This document shows positions 43,801 to 54,358 of a stretch of 64,000 bases of DNA, piece by piece. The notes under the pieces are model-generated. The model worked only from the letters and a program-made list of their open reading frames with translations, had not been told where the DNA came from and ran no database searches. Numbering within the stretch: position 1 is the first letter of the stretch; each line of letters starts with the position of its first letter. Source of the stretch: Lucinisca nassula (taxonomy: Eukaryota > Mollusca > Bivalvia > Lucinida > Lucinidae); contig OY757017.1 of assembly GCA_963580285.1 (NCBI GenBank), forward strand, positions 112,997,245 to 113,061,244. Reading direction: 5' to 3'. The position numbers and the translations under genes are program-made.

Positions 43801-44908
43801 GTGTCTATGGACGGATGGCCGGATGGATGTGCGATTGTAATGTGTATTAAGCCCTTCAATGATAAGCTCCGGCAATTCGTAGGACCGAGCAATGTTTGTA
43901 ATATTGCGAGTATTAGCTTTTACTAAAACCTTGGGTCTACGCTAAGCACACATCAATCTGAGTAGTCGAAGGATTGGAAAGTCAAATGACAAAGCTATTC
44001 GTGTATAAGTGTGCCAGCAAATACGGAAATTTGTATAATAGTTTCATACATTAGCAAAACTACAATCTTTTCTATGAAAACCACTCGTACAAGGAAAATC
44101 AGTAGGATTGATGCATATGCGTTCTTTTAGTGAAAACAAACCGAAATAGATGTACTGTATCATCATAATGTGAACCCAGAAAACTTGTTTATTTTTTATG
44201 CGAATAGGGTGTGATAAGATTACGGAAGTGTTCCGGTCAATCCCGGTTTTTAATCATTATAACAAATAACAATGATGGCCAGTCAATAGAATATAGCATC
44301 CAGCCAGTAATGATCTTTTTTTAATGCTTCTGGAGCAACAGTAAACGTTAGGCAGTCTACGCCAAGAGGCGTGGACAATATAGACAATGACATGCTAATA
44401 GAAAATAACATTCAACTAGTCAAGACCTTTTGTAAACTGGTTGCTTACAGTTCAGGCTGAGCGCATCTGAGCCGCAGTCTATGATTTTGAGCAAAATATG
44501 GGGTTTACATTAGACCAAAGAGAGATAATCTGAACAGCCGAGGGAGATAATTTCATCGCGTAGATCTCTTTGAGACGAGTCCAAACACGATCCCCTTCGG
44601 ATAAAAACAAAGGCCTGTTAGTTTTCGCAAACATGGTAGATTCGGATCAGACGCCGCACAACATCTGATCAGTGTGTAAACTATTCGCTTACAGTTCAGG
44701 GTATAGTCTTCTCTAACTTGATTTATGTCAAGAACATCACTTAGGTGAATGAACCTTAAAGCGCTAATCACCACTAGCAGATTACATTTTTTCTTTGTTT
44801 GGGTTCAGCAGTCCTGATAAGGGCAGGTGATTCGCGTTAAACATGAACGAGTGAGTGTTTGAGTCCCACCAACAAAGATGCAACCTGGAAATTAAGAAAT
44901 AGAACGAT
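43801..44908. other. Non-coding interior of the Maverick element
   Basis: No recognisable gene. A segment at about 44750-44850 ('accttaaagcgctaatcacc' to 'ataagggcaggtg') is a direct copy of 45112-45207 inside the right terminal repeat, so part of the terminal repeat is duplicated inward. A trace of family A MITE core lies near 44640-44680. Confidence 0.55.
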
Positions 44909-45381
44909 TTTCCGTGTTAAGCGGACTGGCCGAGGTCATCCAGGTATGTTCACTTTCAAATTTTAGTACCGCTTCTGATCCTTAGTTTTGTGATGAGACC
45001 GCGTTTATACGCGGGCTGATCGGTCATATATTGTTGCTAAAGTTTTACTTTTATAGGTTTTTTCGGTCGCCGGCCCAAATAGTCGTATCGATAAAAAGTC
45101 AATATACCGCGAATGAACCTTAAAGCGATAATCACCACTAGCAGATGACATTTTTTCTTTGTTTGGGTTCAGCAGTCCCGCTAAGGGCAGGTGTTTCCGT
45201 GTTAAGCGGACTGGCGCATTTCAGGCTAAAATCCATTATCAGATGATATTTTCGCAAGTTGGTTTTGAAAGACAAATACACCTATTCAAACATGTTTACG
45301 AACAAAAATATAGAAAAAAAATCTGATAAAAATGATCGATAGCTCAAATAACGACACAGTCCTTGTCACATTTTTGTATAA

Positions 45382-45431
<50 letters not shown>

Positions 45432-45445
45432 TGCATCTTTTTAGC

Positions 45446-45560
45446 CCCCCGCCCCTCGGGGCTTGAAGAAATAGATGCTTCCACGAATCGCGCACTGGAA
45501 AACCGCTTAGCCCAGGCAAAGCGGTGCGAATCGGCCCGTCCATAAACCCTATTGGCAGGG
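45446..45560 (+). mobile_element. S1 SINE fragment inside the right terminal repeat
   Basis: Mirror of the fragment at 38795-38892, next to the (GA)n run at 45384-45427. Confidence 0.8.
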
Positions 45561-45780
45561 CTTGTCGTTTCACCTCGACCTTTTGTTTTCAATTTATAGT
45601 GCCTTTTACGAACAATAGACACGGATTTTTATTCCGAGGTCACGGAGCAGCTGGGTTGACCTTTTGTTTAGTGCCTTCACCGAACAATAGAAACGGATTT
45701 TTATTCCGAGGTCACTGAGCAGCTGGGTTGACCTTTTGTTTAGTGCCTTCACCAAACAATAGAGACGTGGCAAAGGTCAT

Positions 45781-45925
45781 CCAAAATGGCCGACGCGCCG
45801 TGAGGTCGTCCCCGCGCATGCGCAGTCCATGGCGCCAAAGTTATTCCGAGGTCATCCAATATGGCTGACGCGCCGACGCGTCGTGACGTCATCCCCGCGC
45901 ATGCGCAGTCCGTGGCGCCAAAGCG
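45781..45925. promoter_or_regulatory. Paired NRF1-like and CRE-like sites in the terminal repeat
   Basis: Two blocks each contain GCGCATGCGCAGTCC (NRF1-type palindrome GCGCATGCGC), and one has a perfect TGACGTCA, the other a GAGGTCGTC variant. 'ccaa(a/t)atggc' words, YY1-like, lie beside them. Mirrored at 38495-38640. By motif these look like promoter elements near both ends; no transcript evidence. Confidence 0.45.
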
Positions 45926-45939
45926 ACGCCTATACTACT

Positions 45940-45945
45940 CCTACA
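45940..45945. repeat. Right 6-bp target-site duplication
   Basis: CCTACA, matching 38474-38479. Confidence 0.9.
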
Positions 45946-45962
45946 AGTCATTTTGAACAACA

Positions 45963-46257
45963 TGCCCCCGCCCATTGGGGCTTGAAGAAATACATGGGCT
46001 GCATGATGCTTCCACGCAGAGATGAAACCGGCCGCATCCTATTACTGGTAATCCACTTATAGGATCTAAGCCTGCTCAGGAAACGCCGTGCGAGTCGGGC
46101 CGTCCATGCTTAAAAACCCTTTTGGTTTGACTTGGTGACAGGGCTTGAGAAGTTATTTCATCTCAATGTCGGGTAAAAGTCAAACTAAATTGGAAGCAAA
46201 CTTCCAAAAAGACATACACTGTGTTGACGGGGACGTTAACCTCAATTCAAACAAACA
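45963..46257 (+). mobile_element. SINE-like repeat S1 with 18-bp target duplication
   Basis: The best-bounded copy of the family: AAGTCATTTTGAACAACA at 45945-45962 and again at 46258-46275. It fixes the family's 5' end at TGCCCCCGCCC and its 3' end at AAACAAACAA, about 295 bp. The long duplication and A-rich tail indicate LINE-driven insertion. Confidence 0.9.
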
Positions 46258-46284
46258 AAGTCATTTTGAACAACAGCTTAAATT

Positions 46285-46390
46285 AGCGTCCAGTGTCTGG
46301 TAAAAGTCCCACAAATTTTGAAGCAACGTCCCCAAAATGAGCTAAATAGTGTTAATGGGGACATTAAACCCAAATTCAAACAAAAGACTG
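46285..46390 (+). mobile_element. S1 SINE 3' fragment
   Basis: Only the last ~100 bp of the family ('ggtaaaagtcccacaaattt' to 'ggggacattaaaccc'). Confidence 0.7.
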
Positions 46391-46427
46391 AAGAAGCCCT
46401 CTGATCAGCATCACGAAATAACGTATT

Positions 46428-46578
46428 TGTCGTCTGCTGATTATTTTGCAAACTTACTTTTGCACACAGGCAAACAGTGTGGGCCCACATGAGACTGCAC
46501 CTTTTCTGATTAGGGTCCACACTGTTTGCCAAAATTACTTTTATGGTAACCAGCAGATGACAAATCAGTCGACAATTG
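46428..46578. mobile_element. Palindromic MITE
   Basis: 'tttgtcgtctgctgatt' faces 'aaccagcagatgacaaat', and inside 'caaacagtgtgggccca' faces 'gggtccacactgtttgcc'. Resembles family A in its core but with different ends. Confidence 0.6.
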
Positions 46579-47581
46579 TCGTGTTTGGGATTTTATGGTA
46601 GAACACAATCCTTATCAGCTGATCAGCATTTTGAGTGACAAACTCTAATGTTAAAAAAAGCATGCTTATGCCAACGATCAGACAGACCGATAGAGTTTAG
46701 AAAATGCAAGATTGCATCTCGTAAACACTCATAAATTGACCCATCTTTTTGGCAGGTGTAGTGTGGTAATATGGCTCTTTCAAGATGTTGATCGTTAATC
46801 AAAGGTGGGCGAAACTCGGCTTACCCGGAGAAAATCCACTTGACCTTTCGGTGCAGAACTTAGCATGTTTTCACTTCCCTCTTTTGTTTCCTCAGATGCT
46901 GCAGAATCTGCAGATGAGACTGCGCGAATGCACAGGCTGGTCCAGATGAGGCTGACCGGGTACACAGGCTGTGAGGTCTTTACTGCTCGTTCAGGACTTA
47001 CTGCCATGCGCTGGCTCAAACTGCAGTTAGCGAGGCGATTCCATTTTATTTTGTAGTGTTTGTTCGTCGCTGCGATACATGTAAACGTATCTATGGCATG
47101 ACCAGCGTTATTTGCGTAAACAGTTCAGATCCCAATCTGAATGGCCGATGATTGTCTCTGACCAGACTTCGCGGTTGTGCAGGCTGATCAACTCTAGTCA
47201 GGCTCCAATCTGAGTCTTTACCGGTCATGCGAATCTTACTGTATTTGTCTGGCGCTCGCTCGAACTTTACTTCCTGTTTAACGAGGCGATTCCATTATTT
47301 ATAATAACAATCATGACATCTATATATATAGCATAACTTGTAATAACTCCTGTTTTTGTGTGTGCGTTTTTTTTTTTTTTTTTTGAAACCGTGTAGATCA
47401 TGACCAGATGCCTACAAAACGGAAATGCTAACCAAACTGCGCATACGGAAAAGCTGATCTACGCTGGTTAGGCAGGATTTGCAGGTTAATCTTGAGTTTT
47501 TGCAGGTCGTGCAAGCACTGGGTCTGATGGGTTAAAGTAACGTTCACAAGAATGATCAGTCATGACTTTAGCATACATTAT
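46579..47581. other. No gene recognised
   Basis: Includes a SINE S3 fragment at 46765-46875 ('aggtgggcgaaactcgg', 'ttacccggagaaaatcc') and poly-T at 47368-47384. The rest shows no recognisable coding or RNA gene. Confidence 0.5.
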
Positions 47582-48135
47582 TACGCCCCGCCCATCGGGG
47601 CTTGAAGAAAAAGATGGGCTACGCAGAGCTGAAACCGACCGCACACGAGTACTTTCTTGTTTATAATGACAAAACCGAAATCGCTCTTGAGCACATAGCG
47701 AATTGTTCCCAAAGCTCTAGATATCTATATACACCACAACCTCTTGACCCCCGCACATCGGGGCTTAAGAAATAAATGGGCTGCATGATGCTTCCACGCA
47801 GAGCTGTATCCGACCGCACACGGGTACTGGTAAACCGCTTTTGAAAAAATATATGGGCTGCATGATGCTTCCACGCAGAGCTGAAACCGACCCGCACACG
47901 AGTACTGGTAAACCGCTTAGAGGTCTAAGCCTGCCCATGCAAAGCGGTGCGAGCCGGCCCGTCCATGCATATAAACCCTATTGGTTTCATTGGGCAATAG
48001 GGCTTGAGATGTCATTTCATCTCATTGTCGGGTAAAAGACAAAAAAGTCCCACAAAATTGGAAGCGAAGTCTCCAAAATGACCTTTACAGCGTTTACGGG
48101 GACGTTAAACCTCAATCAAACTAACAAACAAACAA
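47582..48135 (+). mobile_element. Cluster of S1 SINE copies
   Basis: Two 5' fragments (47582-47655; 47747-47845) and one nearly complete copy (about 47846-48135). A TA-MITE end ('atatacaccacaacctc') sits before the second, so part of the 26231-type MITE was here first. Confidence 0.75.
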
Positions 48136-48431
48136 AGACCCAGAATAGCATGCATTGACAAAGGTAAGTGTATCATTTCACCATGGGTAGAACTGCGGCC
48201 ACTTGTGATGGCTGACTATTGATCAGACTGCATGGATGCGCCCGCCAACCTGGAAAAAACCGTCCATGAAAGGTGGGTGCGTGTGTTGTTCCAGCGCCTT
48301 CCAGTGTATTTATAGGCGAAAGGCTCATCAGACATTACGCATGTGCGTGAAGTAAAAAAAATACTTGCCCTTCGGGAGCAAATTCTTTCCTTCAAGAGCA
48401 GCATCCCATCTCGGAAAAGGTTATTTCTCCA
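48136..48431. other. No gene recognised
   Basis: No repeats or coding frame recognised. Confidence 0.45.
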
Positions 48432-48662
48432 TTAACCCATTTCAGACTGGAAAACCCTAAACGGGTACCCTGGCAAACAGTGCAGGCCCAGATCAGACAT
48501 CGCAGAATGCGGCGTCTGATCAGGGCCTACACTGTATGCAAAAAGTTCAGCCTTTTACCTAATCAATTTTGAAGAAAACACAACCTGACACCCCTAAATT
48601 TTCAAATGGATTTTTCTGCCATATATAAGCTGGAAGATTCCATTTGGTACAAAAAGGGTTAA
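48432..48662. mobile_element. TTAA MITE, family A
   Basis: TTAA at both ends, right end GGTACAAAAAGGG, centre 'cagatcagacatcgcagaat' facing 'gcggcgtctgatcag'. One of the clearest full copies. Confidence 0.85.
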
Positions 48663-49237
48663 ACACCCCTCGCTTCTCGTGAACAACCTGTGTGACAGAT
48701 TGCTTTTTTTCCATGCGCTGTCTCCGACTGAGCACATGATTCCCACGATTTACCGCAGTTCGTCATGTAAGCACGTGCAGTTTTACCATACTACGTCATA
48801 ACAGTGAGCACGCGCACAGTTATTGCGTGTGAAAAGGCACTTACAGGAAACATAATCGCTCGTTTGCGAATTGATCTGTGCAGTCTGATCAGAGCATTTG
48901 CTGTTCCTGTGAGCATTCCGATCTCTGGGCTTTTCAAAGAGCAACAAGTGAAGACTTTGACCAAAGTGGATGCATAGACTGGGGAACACGTAATTCGATA
49001 AGACGTGTAACCATTGAAGACTCAGATCAGCCTGCGCATCCGTGCAGTCTGATCAGAGCATTTGCTGTTCGAATAAGCCTACTATGTGGGATATTCAAAG
49101 AGCAACAAGCGAAGACTGGACATGTTGTCTAGATGCACATGCAGATCTGATACTTCTGTAGTAAAAAAAAAGTCTTTGTCGTGCGCCGGCTCATGTACAA
49201 GGAAAATGTATAAGAATGCGGTCTACATATGTGTGTG
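48663..49237. repeat. Non-coding, with an imperfect ~160-bp tandem duplication
   Basis: 'gcagtctgatcagagcattt' occurs at about 48882 and 49042, each followed by 'caaagagcaacaag(t/c)gaagac'. No gene seen. Confidence 0.6.
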
Positions 49238-49370
49238 TTTTAGTTTTTCGTCCCACCAACAGCTAATGTCATACAGAGCCGGGTCCTCGGTTAAAAGACT
49301 CATCCGAAAGTCTGGAGAGGCCCGGGATTGATCCGACAATCCCTGGTTTATGAGGCGAGTAACGTAACAA
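49238..49370 (-). mobile_element. tRNA-derived SINE, family S2, minus strand
   Basis: Inverse of 20887-21055: 'cgtcccaccaacagctaatg', 'actcatccgaaagtc' and a tRNA-like head up to about 49370. A tail-only piece of the same family is near 44850-44880. Confidence 0.75.
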
Positions 49371-49649
49371 CTATACGCCGACTATTATAATTTATTCCTC
49401 AATGACAGATTTCATGTTAAGGAGTCCGTTAACTGACTACAGATAAAGTATGTAATAGTGGCAAATCATTATTATTCTAAATTTCTTTCCTTCCTATTTC
49501 ATGCGGCGTCTGATCTGGGTCTTCAAACCCGACAACAAGATTCCAGTCCAGATTCTAGAGATAATCAACACATTTGCGCAATACTCTAAACCTCACAGCG
49601 ATTAGAATAGCGCGGCTATCAATACCAGGATTTGTGACATCAACAATTT
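49371..49649. other. No gene recognised
   Basis: Nothing recognisable on either strand. Confidence 0.45.
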
Positions 49650-50400
49650 TTAATCCCCCGCCGCGAAGCGGAGCGGGGATTATAGGAATGTCTTTCGTCT
49701 ATCCGTCCTTCGCGGCGGGGATTATAGAAATATCCGTCCGTCTGTCTGTCCGTAACACTTTCTTGTCCGCCCCATATCTCCTTTACCTTTTGATAGATTT
49801 TCATTAAACTTTGGTAAAGTGTTAGTCTCAATGAACTGATGTTCAGAACCCATAAATGAACCATGCCGAGTCAAGGTCAAGGTTACACTTGAAGGTCACG
49901 AGTTTGGTATTTTTGTCCGTTCTATATCTCCTTTACCCTTGGAAGGATTTTCATTAAACTTTGTTCAAATATTCTTTTGAGTGAGCTCATGTGAAGAACC
50001 CACAAATGAACCATGCCGACTCAAGGTCATGGTCACAGCTGAAGGTCAAGAGTTTGAAACTTTGATATTTGTGTCTGTTCCATATCTCTTTTACCCCATT
50101 CAAGGATTCTTATTTAAAATTTGGTCAATTATCCCCCTCAGTGAGCTTATGTGCAGAACCCATAAATGAACCATGCCGACTCAAGGTCAAGGTCACATTT
50201 GAAGGTCACGAGTTTAAAACTTTGAATTTTGTGTCCGTTCCATATCTCCTATACCCCTCAAAGGATTTTCATTTAACTTTGATCAATTATCACCCTCAGT
50301 GAGCTCATGTGCAGAGTTCATAAATGAATCATGCTGACACCAGGTCAAGGTCACATTGGAAGGTTACTACGCCGTATGGCTTTCCGGTCATACATGTTTG
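49650..50400. mobile_element. Tandem-unit element, ~150-170-bp units
   Basis: Opens with a CCGCCGCGAAGCGG-type hairpin and its repeat, a (CCGT/CTGT) stretch, then four units with 'ccatatctcctttacccc' and 'aatgaaccatgccgac'. It ends near 'acgccgtatggctttccgg'. Same plan as the other pearl-like elements. Confidence 0.65.
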
Positions 50401-50486
50401 ATGGCTAGGTTGCTCATCCTGGAATGTCAAAACCAACAAACACAATTTCTTCTATAATAATTTTATTCTACTACATCATGCCTATG

Positions 50487-50700
50487 CCAGCCTCGGTATC
50501 TCATTCGGATGCGCGTCTGACTGGGGATCAGGAGAGCGCGGGTCCGATACCTCCGGGGTCGGCAACATTCTGTTGTGGAGATTGATCGTGAAATTTGTTC
50601 TGGCCTTTCTCTTCCTTCCGCTGTAATCAAGAAGGGCAGTTGTCATTCTCTGGTGAAAGAATACGCGCTGTGCTGGTTAACAGTTACCGTAAAACACTTC
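50487..50700 (+). mobile_element. tRNA-derived SINE, family S4
   Basis: tRNA-like head (50490-50565: 'gcctcggtatctcattcgg', box-B-like GGGTCCGATACC). The body ends with 'tctggtgaaagaatacgcg'. Opposite-strand relatives are at 14735 and 50930. Confidence 0.65.
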
Positions 50701-51021
50701 CCAGGAATAGTGCTGATTGGTAAACTGATCAGTTAAAAAATGACGCCCATAACGGCAATGGAAATGGAGTGTTTTATTATGCAATAAATCTCAGCGAAGA
50801 AGAGCGTGACCGAACAGACGCAGTTGTAGAACGGCACTCCTTGTTTGTTTGTTTGTTTGTATAAGAGTTTGACGGTCCAGTCAATACTATTTAGGTCATT
50901 CTTTTAGCTGTCAACACTTCCTGTGCAGGCCTATAGGCTACGTAAGCGTTTAACTAATAGGCTGCAGTGCGCAAATTCTTTCACCAGAAACTGACAAGTG
51001 CCCTTGACTCAGCGGAATGGA

Positions 51022-51320
51022 TTTGTTTGTTTGATTTGATGTTTACGTCCCCGTCAACACTGTATATGTCATTTTGGAGACGTTGCTTCCAATTTAGTGG
51101 GACTTTTACCCGACATTGAGATGAAATGGCATCTCAAGCCCTGTCGGCCAATGAAACCAATAGGGTTTACAAGCATGGACGGTCCGACTCGCACCACTTT
51201 GCCTGGGCAGGCTTAGATCCTCTAAGCAGTCAACCAGTACTCGTGTGCGGTCTGTTTCAGTTCTGCGTGGAAGCACCGTGCAGCCCATCTATTTCTTCAA
51301 GCCCCGATCGGCGGGGGCCG
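51022..51320 (-). mobile_element. SINE S1, minus strand, with target duplication
   Basis: TCAGCGGAATGG at 51009-51020 and 51321-51332 flanks the copy. It inserted into an S4-type SINE (50930-51420), which dates S1 activity after that S4 copy. Confidence 0.88.
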
Positions 51321-51458
51321 TCAGCGGAATGGAGAGAATGACTGTAGAAAAGTTATAATGATCGATTTCCACGACAGAAAGCTGCCGACTTCTGGCAGGT
51401 ATTGAATCCGCATCTCCCTGAATCACTTACTTTGCCGGGATTCCTTTTAACATATTAT

Positions 51459-51790
51459 GGAGCGTGATAGCTCAGTGGTTAGTGCACTTGCCTTTGATGC
51501 TAGAGGTCCCAGTTTCGATCCCCGGCAGCGGCGATAAAATTTCGGTGTCCGAACACGCTCCATTGGCATCATTTGCAGGGATGAATGTCATAAAGGGCAC
51601 CGTCCTTCGGATCGGGACGTTAACTGGAGGCTCCCTGTGCAGGGAGAGTCATGCCCTGTGCAGGTTGAAGACCCCTACCGTAAGTACATGATTACTGTGT
51701 TGGCTTTCATCCTGCAAACCTTGTGTGCATGTAATGTACACCTGCGAGTAATGGTCAGATGTGACCGATCGCAGTATTAGTAGAAAGAAA
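51459..51790 (+). mobile_element. tRNA-derived SINE, family S5
   Basis: tRNA-like head with box A TAGCTCAGTGGTTAG and box B GTTTCGATCCC. The body has 'cgtccttcggatcgggac' and 'ccctgtgcaggttgaag'. The 3' end is 'atggtcagatgtgaccga' followed by AGAAAGAAA. Copies at 56764 (+), 30655 (-) and 56131 (-). Confidence 0.85.
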
Positions 51791-52094
51791 AGAAAGAAAC
51801 AAAGTCGAAAAGTTAGGAGAATTTTATGGTATTGTCGAATATGAGTGTATTAGAATCCAAATAGATCAGCTCCAGTTTGTGAACCATTGCAAAAAAAAAA
51901 ACAACAAAAAAAAACCACACAGTTCAAGCTGCCGGTTACTTTAAAGTAGATACACCAATCGTGGTTTAGTCTTCTTCACAAATGCCTCCAAACTGTGATT
52001 TATTACTCAACAAATCAAATAGAATAAGATAAAATCGAGTCATTTCTCATATTATAACTTGTCTTGACGATAACAAGACTGAGCTAAGGGGTGG
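51791..52094. other. No gene recognised
   Basis: A-rich run at 51890-51915; no gene seen. Confidence 0.45.
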
Positions 52095-52290
52095 GAGTGT
52101 TTCGCGGCCCTCTCAAGATTATTTCATTTATTTCTATCAAAATGCTAATCTGAGATGGGCGAAAACTGGAGTACCCAGATAAGAACCTGATAGCCGTTGT
52201 TTGTCCACATGCCCGAGTGAGACCCAACAGCGGTGAGAGACCAAATCATTGCTCTTGCAGGGGAGGCTCTTATCGTATTTCCTATCTCAC
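52095..52290 (-). mobile_element. SINE family S3 fragment
   Basis: Shares 'cggccctctcaagattattt' and 'gatgggcgaaaactggagta' with 27705-27930; degenerate tRNA-like head. Confidence 0.55.
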
Positions 52291-52336
52291 GAACTAGCGG
52301 TTTTTTTTTTATTTTGAAGATGACATAGTTCGGTAT

Positions 52337-52715
52337 CATCGCGAAAACCCGTCTGAATAATTCTGACCCCCTTTAACCCCACTTTTATATAGTAAAACTG
52401 GGGTTTAGATTGGGTAAACGTTATTTTCTTTATTCTGCTCTATAATAATAAAATTATTGTGTTTTTTTTTTTTTTTTTTTTCAGGTTTAACGACACTGTC
52501 AACACTATATAGGTTATTTTGGAGACGTTGCTTCCAATTTTGTGGAACTTTTACCCGACATTGAGATGAAAATCAATACAGTTTATAGCATGGACGGTCC
52601 GACTCGCCCCGCTTTGCCTGGGCAGGCTTAGATCATCTAGGCTGTTTACCAGTACTCGTGTGCAGTCGGATTCAGCTCTTGCAGCCCATCTATTTCTGCG
52701 GGGGCGGCATCCTTG
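52337..52715. mobile_element. Family B MITE half followed by S1 SINE (minus)
   Basis: 52337-52450 is the left half of a family B MITE ('aaccccacttttatatagta'). An S1 minus-strand copy (52462-52715) with a poly-T end starts where the hairpin should be. Confidence 0.65.
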
Positions 52716-53059
52716 GGGTATCTCCACTCAAACTTATATGTGATCGCTATTTCATATCAATGTCGGGTAAAAGTCTCACAAAACTCGAGCGAAAGTGATT
52801 TCAAACAAACTCTGACAAGTGAAATAGGAGGAAAACCTAGAACATATACATATGCAGAAATACTCTAATTTATATTGCACTCAGCAAACCAAGCTCAGTC
52901 TGCACAATGCGCATAAACGCAGTCTGGTCAAACTTTTCTGTGCTCTCTCAGGTTGTCGGGTTGGGCAGTCTCTTTCGTCAAAGGGTCACAATACTGAACC
53001 GACTACTTGAAAAGCTGGTGATGCTAAAAAAATGCTGAAAAAGAAACAAGTCAAACAGA
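52716..53059. other. No gene recognised
   Basis: Short S1 tail trace near 52755-52800; otherwise nothing seen. Confidence 0.45.
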
Positions 53060-53470
53060 ACTGCCCCCCGCCCATCGGGCCTTGGAGAAATAGATTGACC
53101 TGCATAATGCTTCCACGCAGAGCTGAAACTGACCACACACGACTTGAGTCAGACCGTCAAGCGCACATAAGCCTTTCGTTTTCATTGGGCAACGGGCTTG
53201 AAATGTCATTTCATCTCAATGTCGGGTAAAAGTCCAGCACTAATTGGAAATACGTGTAGTGTTGAAGGGGATGTTAAAGAGGCTGCTCCCATTTTTGCAT
53301 GACTTTTAGCGACATTGAGATGAAACGACATCCCATAAGCTGCCGCCCAATGAAACTCGACGCACACCACTTTGCTTGGGTTAAGCTCACGTTCGATTGG
53401 GTTTTAGCTCTGCGTGGAAGCATCAGGCAATCCAATCTTTTTCTTGTAGCTCCGATGGGTGGGGCCCAGC
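53060..53470. mobile_element. Two S1 SINE copies head to head
   Basis: A plus-strand copy (53060-53285) is followed directly by a diverged minus-strand copy (about 53290-53470). Confidence 0.65.
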
Positions 53471-53563
53471 AGTGTTAACGTCAGCACACAACTTATTAAA
53501 TAACTATTTAAATATTGTGTCTGTGGGTTGGGGTGGCCTTTCAAAATCAATTCAGTTGCTTCA

Positions 53564-53844
53564 CATCACGAAAACACGCCGATATAATTTTGACCCCCTT
53601 GAACCCCACTTTTATATGGTAAAACTGGGGTTTCCAGGGGTATACCTTATTTTTCTTATTTCTGCTCTAAAATAAAGATTGTGGGTCCTCGTTAGAACCG
53701 TCTCGATGAGGCGGTTCTAACGAGTGCCCACAATCTATATTTTAAGCAGAAATAAGAAAAATATTACAAGTTTTCACCTTAAAATTTTCATTTTTTTCGG
53801 CGAAATAAGGTGGCATTGTATTTTATAGGCGTGTTTTCGTAATG
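53564..53844. mobile_element. Family B hairpin MITE, complete copy
   Basis: 281 bp from CATCACGAAAACACGCC to the inverted GGCGTGTTTTCGTAATG. The central hairpin GAACCGTCTCGATG / AGGCGGTTC lies between 'attgtgggtcctcg' and 'gtgcccacaatctat'. Useful as the reference copy for the family. Confidence 0.88.
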
Positions 53845-54358
53845 AATCCGATTTTTAATCAGAGTTGGGCCAAAAACCGGAGTACCCGGAGAAAAAAATT
53901 AGGTTCAATTACACAATATTTCGTCAAAATTCAAAAGTTAAGTGCTAAATTTCCTTGGGCCTCATCACGATCTCCTTCTTCGTCGTCTCGGACCATTTAA
54001 AACCTAATTCTGTAATTATAACATGCTTTGTCTCACCGGGTCAGTTGGTGTTAAATTTCTTTGGGCGATATTTTGTTTGACCAGGCCAATCAATCATAAT
54101 TATCTGCAGCTTAAAGTGAATGACCACCATTTTTTTTTCTCAGATCCATTTTATAGTAACACCATTGAGGAATGATAAAATCACATTCTTCATCTAAACT
54201 GTTTCTCTAATTAACTGTAATGGCTCATTAAAGTTGCTGATAGGGTGTCAGACATGTTTACAGATTATATCTCCCGGGGTGACCTCACGGCAACTGAAGC
54301 TACCAAATCTTGGTATTTTAGCAGCTGAGGATTTTAGAGAAGAAAGTTAAAAATAAAA

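Larger units (their letters stand above)
38480..45939 (-). mobile_element. Maverick/Polinton-type element, 7.46 kb, reduced
   Basis: Virus-like DNA transposon class that normally encodes polymerase B, a retroviral-type integrase, packaging ATPase, adenain-like protease and capsid proteins in 15-20 kb. Here the ends are AGTAGTATAGGCGTCGC and its inverse, with a 6-bp duplication and long terminal repeats. All recognisable genes read on the minus strand with small gaps: C2H2 ORF, two overlapping small ORFs, PC4-like ORF, tRNA, Lys/Arg-rich frame, ATPase, two unknown ORFs, protease. No polymerase, integrase or double-jelly-roll capsid gene is readable, so it probably depends on other copies. Intact ATPase and protease frames suggest recent activity or a retained role. 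Assembly collapse of a longer element cannot be excluded. Confidence 0.92.
44909..45939. repeat. Right terminal inverted repeat of Maverick element
   Basis: Inverse of 38480-39416, about 94 bp longer. It contains one extra ~75-bp unit with 'gtgccttcaccgaacaatag' and 'ttattccgaggtcac' (three against two) and keeps a little more SINE sequence ('aaaccctattggcag'). Confidence 0.9.

Noticed and set aside
43007..43926. Long Cys/Tyr/Val-rich and His/Thr-rich frames on both strands
   Set aside because: They run through the (TATG)n/(TG)n microsatellite and have no stops for that reason only.
44553..44774. 73-codon minus-strand frame inside the Maverick element
   Set aside because: No motif; it overlaps the duplicated terminal-repeat segment and a MITE-like core.
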